NCBI GenBank assembly: GCA_903907985.1
Contig: CAIVQG010000058.1
Span: 1 to 63,736, forward strand
Length of the DNA stretch: 63,736 nucleotides
Direction: 5' to 3'
Source of the DNA: an uncultured delta proteobacterium
GTDB taxonomy: Bacteria; Desulfobacterota; Syntrophia; Syntrophales; Smithellaceae
Below, one piece after another: positions 1-7,328 of this stretch. Under the pieces are notes generated by a model. That model was not told the DNA's origin, searched no databases, and was given only the letters and a program-made list of their open reading frames with translations. The translations under genes were made by a program, and so were the position numbers. Each line of letters starts with the position of its first letter. Within the stretch, counting starts at the first letter, position 1.

Positions 1-1313
1 CCACCGGTCTGGACAGCCTTGAATTTCTTGCCACCGGGAATCCCGCCGCCGATATCATAAATAATGTCTTTCAAGGGAATCCCCATCGGCACTTCGACCA
101 GACCGATATTATTTATTTTGCCAACCAGGGAAAAGACCTTTGTACCCGTGCTGTGAGGAACACCGATCTCGGAAAACCATTTGCCGCTGCGGGCAATTAT
201 CACCGGCACATTGGCCCATGTTTCCACGTTATTTAAATTTGTCGGGCGATCCCAAAGACCATGTTCTACAGTATGAACATATTTGGCCCGAGGCTCACCG
301 GCTTTTCCTTCCAGAGATGCCATCAAAGCAGTGGATTCCCCGCAAACAAACGCTCCTGCTCCCTTACCGATTTTAAGGTCAAAATTTAAGTTTGTTCCGA
401 AAACATTTTTCCCTAAAAGGCCGCAGTTGCGGGCATCGTTAATAGCCTTGGTCAAATTGGCTACAGCTAGCGGATATTCGTTGCGCACATAAATGTAACC
501 TTCCTGTGCACCGATGGCATAAGCACCAATAATCATTCCTTCAATAACGCTGTGGGGATCACCTTCCATAACACTACGATCCATATAGGCACCGGGATCA
601 CCTTCATCACCGTTACAAATTACGTACTTGATATCTCCTTTGGCGGCGACACAGCTCTGCCATTTTACGCCTGTAAGAAATCCACCGCCGCCGCGTCCCC
701 GCAGGCCGGATTTAATCATATCTTCCACAATTGCCGCAGGTGACAGGGAGGTCAGGGCTTTTTGCAATGCCAGATAACCTCCACGGGCAATATATTCTTC
801 AATATTTTCCGGATCAATGATTCCGCAATTTCTCGTCGCAATCTTGATCTGTTTTTTATAAAAAGGAATGTCGTACATCGCGGGTATCTCCCGGAGATAC
901 TCCGGCAATGCCCCTTTCAGGTATTGCTTCCTCTCTCTTTTGGCGATGATGTCTTCTTCATCAACCCGGTAAATAGGCTTAATTTTATCAATTGTGCCTT
1001 TTACAATCTGACCAATAAGCTGCGATACCTTATCTACCGTCATTTTCCCGTAGGAAAGACGCGGCTTGTCTTTTTCGATCACGTCAACCAGCGGTTCAAT
1101 AAAATCCATCCCCATCGAACCGGTCTTGGTTAAAATATATGGTAGTTTCCTCTTCTTAATTTCGGCACTCAGTGCTTCATAAACATCACCGGCGCCGGAA
1201 GCAATTCCGCTGGTCGCCATACCAACAGATATTTTTACGGTGCTGGGAAAAAGAGATTTTATTCCTTTATCCCCGGTTTTTTTTAAATCATCAAGCGTGC
1301 TGATTTTCTTCAC
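1..1313 (-). CDS. NuoF/HydB-like NADH-binding flavoprotein subunit (partial, 3' end outside window)
   Basis: The first 437 codons are present; the C-terminal part, where the family carries its [4Fe-4S] domain, lies beyond base 1. The family binds NADH and FMN and passes electrons to Fe-S clusters. Seen here: the glycine-rich GLRGRGGGGFLTG (residues about 203-215), NGDEGDPGAYMDR (about 234-246) and GAGAFVCGESTALMASLEGK (about 318-337). The N-terminal thioredoxin-like domain has lost its cluster ligands: S35, S66 and D70 stand where cysteines are expected. The GTG start at 1313 follows an AGGGGTGA ribosome site; the upstream nuoE-like stop is at 1318-1320, so the genes are translationally linked. 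Last gene seen of the porGDAB-nuoEF run, so it probably moves electrons between NAD(H) and ferredoxin (inference). Confidence 0.9.
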   Translation of the reverse strand, partial: MKKISTLDDLKKTGDKGIKSLFPSTVKISVGMATSGIASGAGDVYEALSAEIKKRKLPYILTKTGSMGMDFIEPLVDVIEKDKPRLSYGKMTVDKVSQLIGQIVKGTIDKIKPIYRVDEEDIIAKRERKQYLKGALPEYLREIPAMYDIPFYKKQIKIATRNCGIIDPENIEEYIARGGYLALQKALTSLSPAAIVEDMIKSGLRGRGGGGFLTGVKWQSCVAAKGDIKYVICNGDEGDPGAYMDRSVMEGDPHSVIEGMIIGAYAIGAQEGYIYVRNEYPLAVANLTKAINDARNCGLLGKNVFGTNLNFDLKIGKGAGAFVCGESTALMASLEGKAGEPRAKYVHTVEHGLWDRPTNLNNVETWANVPVIIARSGKWFSEIGVPHSTGTKVFSLVGKINNIGLVEVPMGIPLKDIIYDIGGGIPGGKKFKAVQTG

Positions 1314-1317
1314 TTTC

Positions 1318-1794
1318 TCACCCCTGTTTTCTATAATTTCTCAATATCCCGGGAATTTCGTTCTGTGTGAGATATGGGTGGATATTGCCGCCAATCCGCA
1401 CAACCGGCGCCAGAGAACAGCAGCCAAGACACCTTACCTCTTCCAGGGTAAATACATTGTCCTTTGTCGTCTGGCCGCATTCAATTTCCAAATCTCTCTT
1501 CAACCTATCCTTTAAGTTGAAAGCGCCCTGCACGTGGCAGGCAGTTCCGGCGCAAACCTCAACGAGATAACGACCGCGGGGATTCAAACTGAAAGTATTG
1601 TAAAAAGTCGCTACTTCGTAAATGCGGCTCGCGGGAACTTCTAGTTCGTCACCTACAACGGACAGCGCTTCTTTCGGCAGAAAATTATATTCTTCTTGAA
1701 TATCCTGCAATATAGCGATCAAGCCGCTCTTGTCCCGGCCGTGTTTTTTTACTATCTCTTTTGTTTTTGCCTCTGTTGTCGTGGCTTTTTTCAT
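1318..1794 (-). CDS. NuoE/HydC-like [2Fe-2S] thioredoxin-fold subunit
   Basis: A protein of about 158 residues, the usual size of the 24-kDa [2Fe-2S] subunit of NADH dehydrogenases and electron-bifurcating enzymes. All four ligand cysteines are visible: CAGTAC in the middle, and CLGCCSLAP near the C-terminus, so this subunit keeps the cluster its partner NuoF-like protein has lost. Start: a TTG at 1800 is possible, but the AGGTGA ribosome site is only one base from it and seven bases from the ATG at 1794, so the ATG is preferred. It lies between porB and the nuoF-like gene and is probably co-transcribed with both. Confidence 0.9.
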   Translation of the reverse strand: MKKATTTEAKTKEIVKKHGRDKSGLIAILQDIQEEYNFLPKEALSVVGDELEVPASRIYEVATFYNTFSLNPRGRYLVEVCAGTACHVQGAFNLKDRLKRDLEIECGQTTKDNVFTLEEVRCLGCCSLAPVVRIGGNIHPYLTQNEIPGILRNYRKQG

Positions 1795-1835
1795 GCTCAA
1801 ATCACCTCAGAATTCTTCAGAGTTGTCCGTCAATA

Positions 1836-2786
1836 TCAGTCCCATGCCGCAAGGCATTGAACTTTGTTTAATAACTTCCTGTATTCTCTATCTACTCCGC
1901 CTTGAATCATGTTGATTTCATCTTCACCCAGATGGCGGTAACGCCCCTGTGATTTGAAATAATTTTTTATCGGTGTCAGTTTTTTCGGCATTTCCGAGGA
2001 AAGCTTATATTTGCCGTTTTCCACTTCAAAAAGCGGGAAAATTCCGGTTTCGACGGCGAGACGCCCCAGGGAAACCGCCTGATCGGAAGGACAGCGCCAA
2101 CCAGTTGGACAAACAGAAAAGCAATGAATATAAGAAGGCCCTTTTACTTTTTTGGCCTTTTCCACCTTGCGGATAAAATCCAACGGATAACTGGGACAGG
2201 CCGTGGCCACATAAGGAACATTATGTGCAACCATAATTTCAGCCATATTTTTTTTCCAGGTTTTTTGACCCATGCTTACTTTACCGGCTGGAGCTGTTGT
2301 TGTGGATGCACCCATCGGGGTGCCGCTGGATCGCTGAATACCGGTATTCATATAGGCTTCATTATCGAAACAGACAAAAAGCATATTATGGCCGCGTTCC
2401 ATTGCCCCCGAAAGAGCCTGCATGCCGATGTCCATTGTTCCGCCGTCTCCGGCCATGCCGACTACTTTAATATCGCGATCGGCAATTTTGCCTTTTCTGC
2501 GCAGCGCCTTGAGGCCTGCTTCCACTCCGGATGCCACGGCTGCCGCATTTTCAAAAGCTACGTGAATCCAGGGCAGTTCCCAGGCGGTCGTCGGATACAT
2601 GCTGGAAATGATTTCCATACAGCCTGTAGCGGAAGCAATAACCGTATTTTCTCCCAGAGCTTTACACATCAGACGAACAGCCAATACTTCACCGCAACCC
2701 TGACAGGCACGATGACCGGAGGATAACAATTCTTTTTTATTAATCAGCCGCGGGGCAAATAAATCAAAATTCTCTACTATATTCAT
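1836..2786 (-). CDS. porB: 2-oxoacid (pyruvate):ferredoxin oxidoreductase, beta subunit
   Basis: This is the thiamine-diphosphate subunit of a four-subunit 2-oxoacid:ferredoxin oxidoreductase, which interconverts a 2-oxoacid plus CoA with acyl-CoA, CO2 and reduced ferredoxin. Visible marks: the cluster-binding GHRACQGCGEVLA near the N-terminus, the TPP motif starting GDGGTMDIG and ending DNEAYMNTG, and a further cysteine pair in VCPTGWRCP. The reading frame is open further upstream, but the ATG at 2786 overlaps the porA stop as TAATG and has a GGGTGAGGG ribosome site, so it is taken as the start (316 residues). Pyruvate is the likeliest substrate from the PorB-like sequence; another 2-oxoacid cannot be excluded. 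Confidence 0.9.
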   Translation of the reverse strand: MNIVENFDLFAPRLINKKELLSSGHRACQGCGEVLAVRLMCKALGENTVIASATGCMEIISSMYPTTAWELPWIHVAFENAAAVASGVEAGLKALRRKGKIADRDIKVVGMAGDGGTMDIGMQALSGAMERGHNMLFVCFDNEAYMNTGIQRSSGTPMGASTTTAPAGKVSMGQKTWKKNMAEIMVAHNVPYVATACPSYPLDFIRKVEKAKKVKGPSYIHCFSVCPTGWRCPSDQAVSLGRLAVETGIFPLFEVENGKYKLSSEMPKKLTPIKNYFKSQGRYRHLGEDEINMIQGGVDREYRKLLNKVQCLAAWD

Positions 2787-3961
2787 TATTCCCTCACCCC
2801 CCAAAATTCATAGGTGTCTGCATTCTTGTTGGCCTCTTCCTCGGCAACTTTCTTGATCATGGAAGCAAAATCGGCAACAGTCACATCCCTGCCACCCAGA
2901 CCGATAATGCAATTGTATATTGTCGGCCTGTCTTTCTCATTATAAAGGGCGGCTTTTATCTCCGAACAAACCGGGCCACCGGGGCCACCGAAAGAAACTG
3001 CGCGATCGGTCACCAGCACTTTTTTCGCACTCAAAAGCACTTCTTTTATTTCGGCAAACGGGAACGGGCGCCACAATCTCAGCTTAACCAAGCCGACAGC
3101 CAGACCTTTTGCCCGTAATTCGTCAATGGCCAGTTCTGCTGTTTCACTCATGGAACCCATAGTCAGCAAAAGAATTTCCGCGCCTTCAGCTTTATAGGTT
3201 TCTACCGGCTTGTAAGTGCGGCCGAACATTTTAGCCCACTCCGCCCAGACGGCAAGAATTGTTTTCTTCGAATTTTTCAGAGCTTCATCTTTCGCCTTCA
3301 TAATTTCCGTAAAATAATCGGCCATGGAAAAAGCGCCCATCGTTACCGGCTTGCTGGGATGAAGCGTGGCAAAAGGAACTCTCGCCGGAAGAAACTTGTC
3401 AACCAATTCCTGATCAGGAAATTCCACCGGCTCCACCATGTGGGTAAGTTGGAAACCATCAATATTCACGCAGACCGGCAAATTAACTTCCTTATGTTCG
3501 GCTATTTTGAAAGCCTGAATGGATAAATCAATTGCTTCCTGGCCGTTTTCGACAAACAGCGAAATCCAGCCGCAATCACGCTGCGGCATTATGTCGGAAT
3601 GATCATTTAATATATTTAAGGGACCGGAAACGGCACGGTTGGCAATTCCCATGACCAGCGGCAGACGCATCGCCGAGGCAATTGGTAATATTTCATGCAT
3701 CAACATAAGGCCCTGTGAACTTGTCGCCGTATAGACACGAGCTCCGGTTCCGGACGCGCCGATAATAGCGCTGATCGCCGAATGCTCCGATTCCACAGTA
3801 ACAAATTCCGCATCGATTTTGCCGTCAGCTACCAGATCAGAGAGGTGTTCTCCGATGTGCGACTGCGGAGTAATAGGGTAAACGGCCGCCATATCAATAT
3901 TGCACTGTCCGACTGCTTCGGCCACGGCAAGTGCTACTTCCATTCCAACACGTTTTGCCAT
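2786..3961 (-). CDS. porA: 2-oxoacid (pyruvate):ferredoxin oxidoreductase, alpha subunit
   Basis: A 391-residue alpha subunit of the same enzyme. The N-terminal pyrimidine-binding domain shows AVYPITPQSHIGEHL (about residues 26-40) and the VESEHSAISAIIGASGTGAR segment typical of PorA; the C-terminal part has the transketolase-like domain II (DRAVSFGGPGGPVCSEI). It sits between porD (one base upstream) and porB (one-base overlap), so a single polycistronic message is very likely. Length and gene order (gamma, delta, alpha, beta) match archaeal-type and anaerobe four-subunit enzymes rather than the fused single-chain form. Confidence 0.92.
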   Translation of the reverse strand: MAKRVGMEVALAVAEAVGQCNIDMAAVYPITPQSHIGEHLSDLVADGKIDAEFVTVESEHSAISAIIGASGTGARVYTATSSQGLMLMHEILPIASAMRLPLVMGIANRAVSGPLNILNDHSDIMPQRDCGWISLFVENGQEAIDLSIQAFKIAEHKEVNLPVCVNIDGFQLTHMVEPVEFPDQELVDKFLPARVPFATLHPSKPVTMGAFSMADYFTEIMKAKDEALKNSKKTILAVWAEWAKMFGRTYKPVETYKAEGAEILLLTMGSMSETAELAIDELRAKGLAVGLVKLRLWRPFPFAEIKEVLLSAKKVLVTDRAVSFGGPGGPVCSEIKAALYNEKDRPTIYNCIIGLGGRDVTVADFASMIKKVAEEEANKNADTYEFWGVRE

Positions 3962-3962
3962 G

Positions 3963-4253
3963 CTATCCCTCCTCCACCATTGCTATAGCCCGCGACCAGC
4001 ACTCGTGAGCACAAATACCGCACCCTTTGCAGTAATCCAGGTTTGCCTTGAAATAACCATCTTCCGATTGCGCCACACATCCTTCCGGACAAAATACATA
4101 GCAGATGCCGCATTTGATGCATTTCTGATTGTTCCAGACGGGTCTCTGCGCCCTCCAACTTCCCGTATGATATTCACTGGCGCTGCCCGGGCGTAAAACA
4201 ACACAACCTGTTGTTATTTCCTGCCAGCCAGCCGGCCCGCTTTTCTTCGTCAT
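3963..4253 (-). CDS. porD: 2-oxoacid:ferredoxin oxidoreductase, delta (2[4Fe-4S] ferredoxin) subunit
   Basis: A 96-residue ferredoxin-type subunit with two complete CxxCxxCxxxC motifs: CIKCGICYVFCPEGC (first cluster) and CKGCGICAHECWSRAI (second cluster). The second motif ends C-W instead of the common C-P; all ligands are kept. It relays electrons from the catalytic subunits to external ferredoxin or, here, plausibly to the NuoEF-like subunits made from the same operon (inference). Its stop is one base from the porA start. Confidence 0.92.
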   Translation of the reverse strand: MTKKSGPAGWQEITTGCVVLRPGSASEYHTGSWRAQRPVWNNQKCIKCGICYVFCPEGCVAQSEDGYFKANLDYCKGCGICAHECWSRAIAMVEEG

Positions 4254-4271
4254 GATCTTACCACCTCAATT

Positions 4272-4820
4272 TTAATTGCTGCTTTTAATTTCTTCGTAGG
4301 CCCTTTTCATAGCCGTTAAATTCTTCTGGGCAATCCGGCCGAATCTATGTTCTACGGACTCCTTCAAGTCATCCAGTCCCATAAAACCGGTCATCTTGAT
4401 CAAAGCGCCGATCATCGTCGTATTGGCAATGGGCACGCCCATTTCCTTGCGGGCAATACCGGTACCATCAACCGTCGCCACGATTCCGCTAAAATTAAGT
4501 TCTTTTTTAACATCCTTGGGGCTCTTGGTTGTATTGACAATCAATATACCATCAGGCTTAAGACCTTCTGTTACATTAACCAAACCGATTAAGCTGGAAT
4601 CCAGCACTATGACCACATCCGGTTGATAAATCCCCGAACGGACTTTTATCTTTTTATCATCAATGCGGCTGAAAGCAGCAACCGGCGCACCGCGTCTTTC
4701 CGGACCAAAACTGGGGAAGCCCTGAGCATACTTTCCCACACCAATGGCAGCTTGAGCAAGCAGCTCCACGGATGTTACTGCTCCCTGGCCGCCCCTGCCA
4801 TGCCATCTAACTTCTATCAT
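4272..4820 (-). CDS. porG: 2-oxoacid:ferredoxin oxidoreductase, gamma subunit
   Basis: A 182-residue gamma subunit, first gene of the por-nuoEF operon. The N-terminus EVRWHGRGGQGAVTSVELLA is the family signature and is followed by the GFPSFGPERRGAPVAAFSRI segment. It completes the catalytic core with PorA/B/D. The ATG at 4820 has a GGGGAGA ribosome site. The 119-base gap upstream, before the fumarase beta gene, is AT-rich with a TTGACA on the minus strand at 4899-4904 and a TATAAT at 4881-4886, but their spacing (12 bases) is not that of a standard promoter. Confidence 0.93.
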   Translation of the reverse strand: MIEVRWHGRGGQGAVTSVELLAQAAIGVGKYAQGFPSFGPERRGAPVAAFSRIDDKKIKVRSGIYQPDVVIVLDSSLIGLVNVTEGLKPDGILIVNTTKSPKDVKKELNFSGIVATVDGTGIARKEMGVPIANTTMIGALIKMTGFMGLDDLKESVEHRFGRIAQKNLTAMKRAYEEIKSSN

Positions 4821-4939
4821 GGATTATAATCTCCCCTAATGGATTAGTGATTACAGAATAATAAATTGTGGCGAATTCCTATTATATTTGGTTTTTTCTG
4901 TCAATATTTATTCGCTAGGCCTAAAAATACTCAAAGGAG

Positions 4940-5509
4940 TTAATGTTTTACACACCATCTTTCCCGGGCAATTGCGTACAAATCATTCCCCCGGGCATCA
5001 TTGACAACAACTAAAGGCATGTTTTCCAAAGTGATTTTCCGGATTGCTTCCGGGCCAAGATCTTCATAGGCAATAAGCTCAACTTTATTAATACATTGCG
5101 CGGTCAGGGCAGCAATGCCGCCAATGGCACCAAAATAAACAGCACCGTATTTATTGATCGCGGCCAAAACTTCCGCGGAGCGGTTGCCCTTGCCGATCAT
5201 CCCCCGGAGGCCGTTTTCGATTAACTTCGGAGTGTAATAATCCATCCGGTAACTTGTTGTGGGGCCAATGGAACCGATAACCTTCCCGGGCGGAGTCGGT
5301 GACGGGGCGGCATAAAAGATAATCGCCTTTGTCAAATCAATAGGTAATTTTTCTCCTTTTTCTAAAGCATCATAAAGACGGCGATGGGCCACATCCCGGG
5401 CCGTATAAACCTCACCGCTTAACAGAATCATATCTCCGGCCTGCAGAGAAGCAGTTACTTCACTTGTTAATGGTGTTTGGATGCGTTGATGTGTTTTTTC
5501 CGCGCTCAT
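4940..5509 (-). CDS. Class I (Fe-S) fumarate hydratase, beta subunit
   Basis: A 189-residue protein matching the C-terminal domain of class I fumarases and L(+)-tartrate dehydratase, which hydrate fumarate to malate or the reverse with a [4Fe-4S] cluster held by the alpha subunit. Seen: the YAAPSPTPPGKVIGSIGPTT segment followed by SYRMDYYTP and MIGKGNRSAEV, all typical of the domain. The alpha gene lies 164 bases upstream on the same strand, with repeat A copy 1 in the gap. Fumarase is more likely than tartrate dehydratase in this setting, but sequence alone does not fully separate them. Confidence 0.88.
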   Translation of the reverse strand: MSAEKTHQRIQTPLTSEVTASLQAGDMILLSGEVYTARDVAHRRLYDALEKGEKLPIDLTKAIIFYAAPSPTPPGKVIGSIGPTTSYRMDYYTPKLIENGLRGMIGKGNRSAEVLAAINKYGAVYFGAIGGIAALTAQCINKVELIAYEDLGPEAIRKITLENMPLVVVNDARGNDLYAIARERWCVKH

Positions 5510-5540
5510 AATAACATTCCTTAATACGTCAAACTAATTG

Positions 5541-5686
5541 GACGGCTTTGTCAAATACCCTGAAGGGCACGCGAGCTCCAGAGGCAAGGCACGCGAGCCC
5601 TGAGAAGTGAGGCGTATTTTTTACATACGCCGCAACGCCGAAGGCTGAAGCGCAACGCAGCATATGGGGCTTTTCACAAAACCGTC
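5541..5686. repeat. Repeat A, copy 1 (between the fumarase alpha and beta genes)
   Basis: A 146-base element shared with 9581-9706 and 28164-28270. Core features on the minus strand: CATATGCTGCGTTGCG, a CTTCGGCGTTGCG segment, then GCGTAT and ATACGCCTCACTTCTCAG. The two ends pair with each other: GACGGCTTTGTCAAATACCC (5541-5560) against the complement of 5667-5686. The right-hand end contains the TGA stop of the fumarase alpha gene (5674-5676). A local duplication of GCTCGCGTGCC makes this copy longer than the others. Confidence 0.88.
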
Positions 5687-6546
5687 TCTTTGTGCCTCGC
5701 TACATGGCACTGTATATTTACCGCCACCGGCAGCGACGCAATATGACAGGGCATCATTTCGATATTTACCGCCAGCGCGGTAACACGGCCGCCAAGACCA
5801 GCCGGGCCGATACCGAGCTCATTGATACTCTCGTATAATTCTTTTTCCATTTGTACCAGACGTTCGTCTGTTTTATTTCCCTTGCCTACCGGCCGCAAGA
5901 GAGCAAGCTTGGCCAGGATGCAGGCCTGTTCCAACGTGCCTCCAATACCGACTCCGACAATCACCGGCGGACAGGGATTGGCACCGGCCTGCCCAACTTT
6001 CTCAATAACAAATTTCTTGATACCTTCGACGCCTGTTGACGGTGTCAGCATTTGAACGGCACTCATGTTCTCGCTGCCACCTCCTTTAGGCAGGGCAATA
6101 ATTTTCAACCGGTTGCCGGCAACAACATCGAAATGAATCACTGCCGGGGTATTATCCTGCGTGTTTTTTCGCGATATAGGATCACAGACAGATTTGCGCA
6201 AATATCCATCAGCGTAGGCCTGCCTTACTCCTTCTTCAATTGCCAAACGTAAATCTCCACCGACAATATGGATGTCCTGCCCTAATTCCACAAAAACTAC
6301 TGCCAAACCGGTATCCTGACAAATCGGCATTTTATTGAGGCAGGCGATATCTGCATTTTCAATTATCTTTTCAATTACTTGTCTGCCTATTGCCGATTCT
6401 TCCTTATTCAGAGAATCCTTCAGCGCAGCAACAACATCAGCACCCAAATCCGTATTGGCTTCGATGAAAAGCTTCTTCACAGCGACGGTAATGCGCTGGC
6501 AGTTAATCCGCCTCAATCGTTTTTTTTCTTGTTTGTTTATATCCAT
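5674..6546 (-). CDS. Class I (Fe-S) fumarate hydratase, alpha subunit
   Basis: A 290-residue protein of the class I fumarase alpha family. Seen: MPICQDTGLAVVFVELG with the first cluster cysteine, GANPCPPVIVGVGIGG with the second, and PVAVNIQCHVARH near the C-terminus with the third. Works with the beta gene downstream to interconvert fumarate and malate in the oxygen-sensitive route used by anaerobes. The last residues (ETVL and the TGA stop) are encoded inside the outer arm of repeat A copy 1, so the C-terminal tail may have been set by the repeat. Confidence 0.9.
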   Translation of the reverse strand: MDINKQEKKRLRRINCQRITVAVKKLFIEANTDLGADVVAALKDSLNKEESAIGRQVIEKIIENADIACLNKMPICQDTGLAVVFVELGQDIHIVGGDLRLAIEEGVRQAYADGYLRKSVCDPISRKNTQDNTPAVIHFDVVAGNRLKIIALPKGGGSENMSAVQMLTPSTGVEGIKKFVIEKVGQAGANPCPPVIVGVGIGGTLEQACILAKLALLRPVGKGNKTDERLVQMEKELYESINELGIGPAGLGGRVTALAVNIEMMPCHIASLPVAVNIQCHVARHKETVL

Positions 6547-6629
6547 AATTACAGTCCATTGCCGTCACCCGTGGACACGTGACTGGCACAAAAGCCATTT
6601 GAATATTCCTGAAATACACACAACATTGT

Positions 6630-6827
6630 TTAGTTGTGTTTCAACCGTTCTTTCGATTTTCTTTTATCCATCAGTGGTAAGAGGCAGCGGAGGGCCTCAT
6701 TTACCGAATTGGAATCGGGGAAATATTCTTTCAATTTCGGCTCCAGATAAACGGGGATGTTCAATTGAATGTCCGGTTTATAAAACTTACCTCGAACGCC
6801 TTTAGAGAAGTCATATTCTTTTTTCAT
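6630..6827 (-). CDS. BrnA-like antitoxin (putative)
   Basis: A 65-residue basic protein whose start overlaps the stop of the upstream BrnT-like toxin gene by four bases. It begins MKKEYDFSKGVRGKFY, a pattern common among small antitoxins paired with BrnT toxins, then carries a helical, ribbon-helix-helix-like C-terminal half (SVNEALRCLLPLMDKRK). The expected job is to bind and neutralise the toxin and to repress the operon. Assignment rests mainly on the partner gene, size and gene order; the toxin-first order is the usual one for brnTA. Confidence 0.7.
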   Translation of the reverse strand: MKKEYDFSKGVRGKFYKPDIQLNIPVYLEPKLKEYFPDSNSVNEALRCLLPLMDKRKSKERLKHN

Positions 6828-7123
6828 AGTGATTCACCTTCATATTGCTTCGTTTCATTCTTTGTTGCCTTACGCGCAGAAATGATGCGAATAAGACAGA
6901 GGTTCTTTTGCTGTTCTAAAAACGTATGAATAACCAGTAAAACTTTACCTGCGCGGTCTTTGCCCATGGTAATCCACCGATCCTCCTGCAGGCTCTGGGT
7001 ATTGTCATATATGGAAACGGCCAGCGGATCGAGAAAAATTTCAGCAGCACGTTCGAAGCTGATCTTGTGCTTAATCAGATTCATCCTGCCCTTAGCAGGA
7101 TCCCATTCAAAATTGAATTGCAT
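6824..7123 (-). CDS. brnT: BrnT family toxin (ribonuclease-like)
   Basis: A 99-residue protein with the BrnT signature: FEWDPAKGRMNLIKHKISF at the N-terminus, EIFLDPLAV, an RWITMGKDRAGKVLLVIHT segment, and the ending IRIISARKATKNETKQYE. Characterised family members are RelE-fold ribonucleases that stop growth by cutting RNA. The family pattern is complete, so the toxin is probably intact. It is followed by the antitoxin gene with a four-base overlap. The pair sits 84 bases upstream of the fumarase alpha gene on the same strand, but there is no sign of functional coupling. Confidence 0.85.
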   Translation of the reverse strand: MQFNFEWDPAKGRMNLIKHKISFERAAEIFLDPLAVSIYDNTQSLQEDRWITMGKDRAGKVLLVIHTFLEQQKNLCLIRIISARKATKNETKQYEGESL

Positions 7124-7328
7124 TCCATAATCCTTTGTCTTTTATCTTATCCCGAATTTCGTCCAATGTCATCTTTTATCCTGCCTGTCCCGCTTTGGGC
7201 TTCTTGTCTTTCCGAGCTATATAAAAAAATATATTTGGGGGATGAAGAAAATGCCAATAATTGGTGTTGTGTCCCCCGAATTATCCAGGTGTTATGTCCC
7301 CCGAATTTCGCCGAATTCCCCAAATAAC
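7124..7328. other. Short intergenic region with repeated GTCCCCCGAATT motif
   Basis: No gene is seen. GTCCCCCGAATT occurs twice as a direct repeat (around 7271 and 7295), with a GGGGGATGAAG partly complementary to it near 7236. Such spaced repeats can be the end of a lost mobile element, but no transposase remnant is recognisable. Confidence 0.4.
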
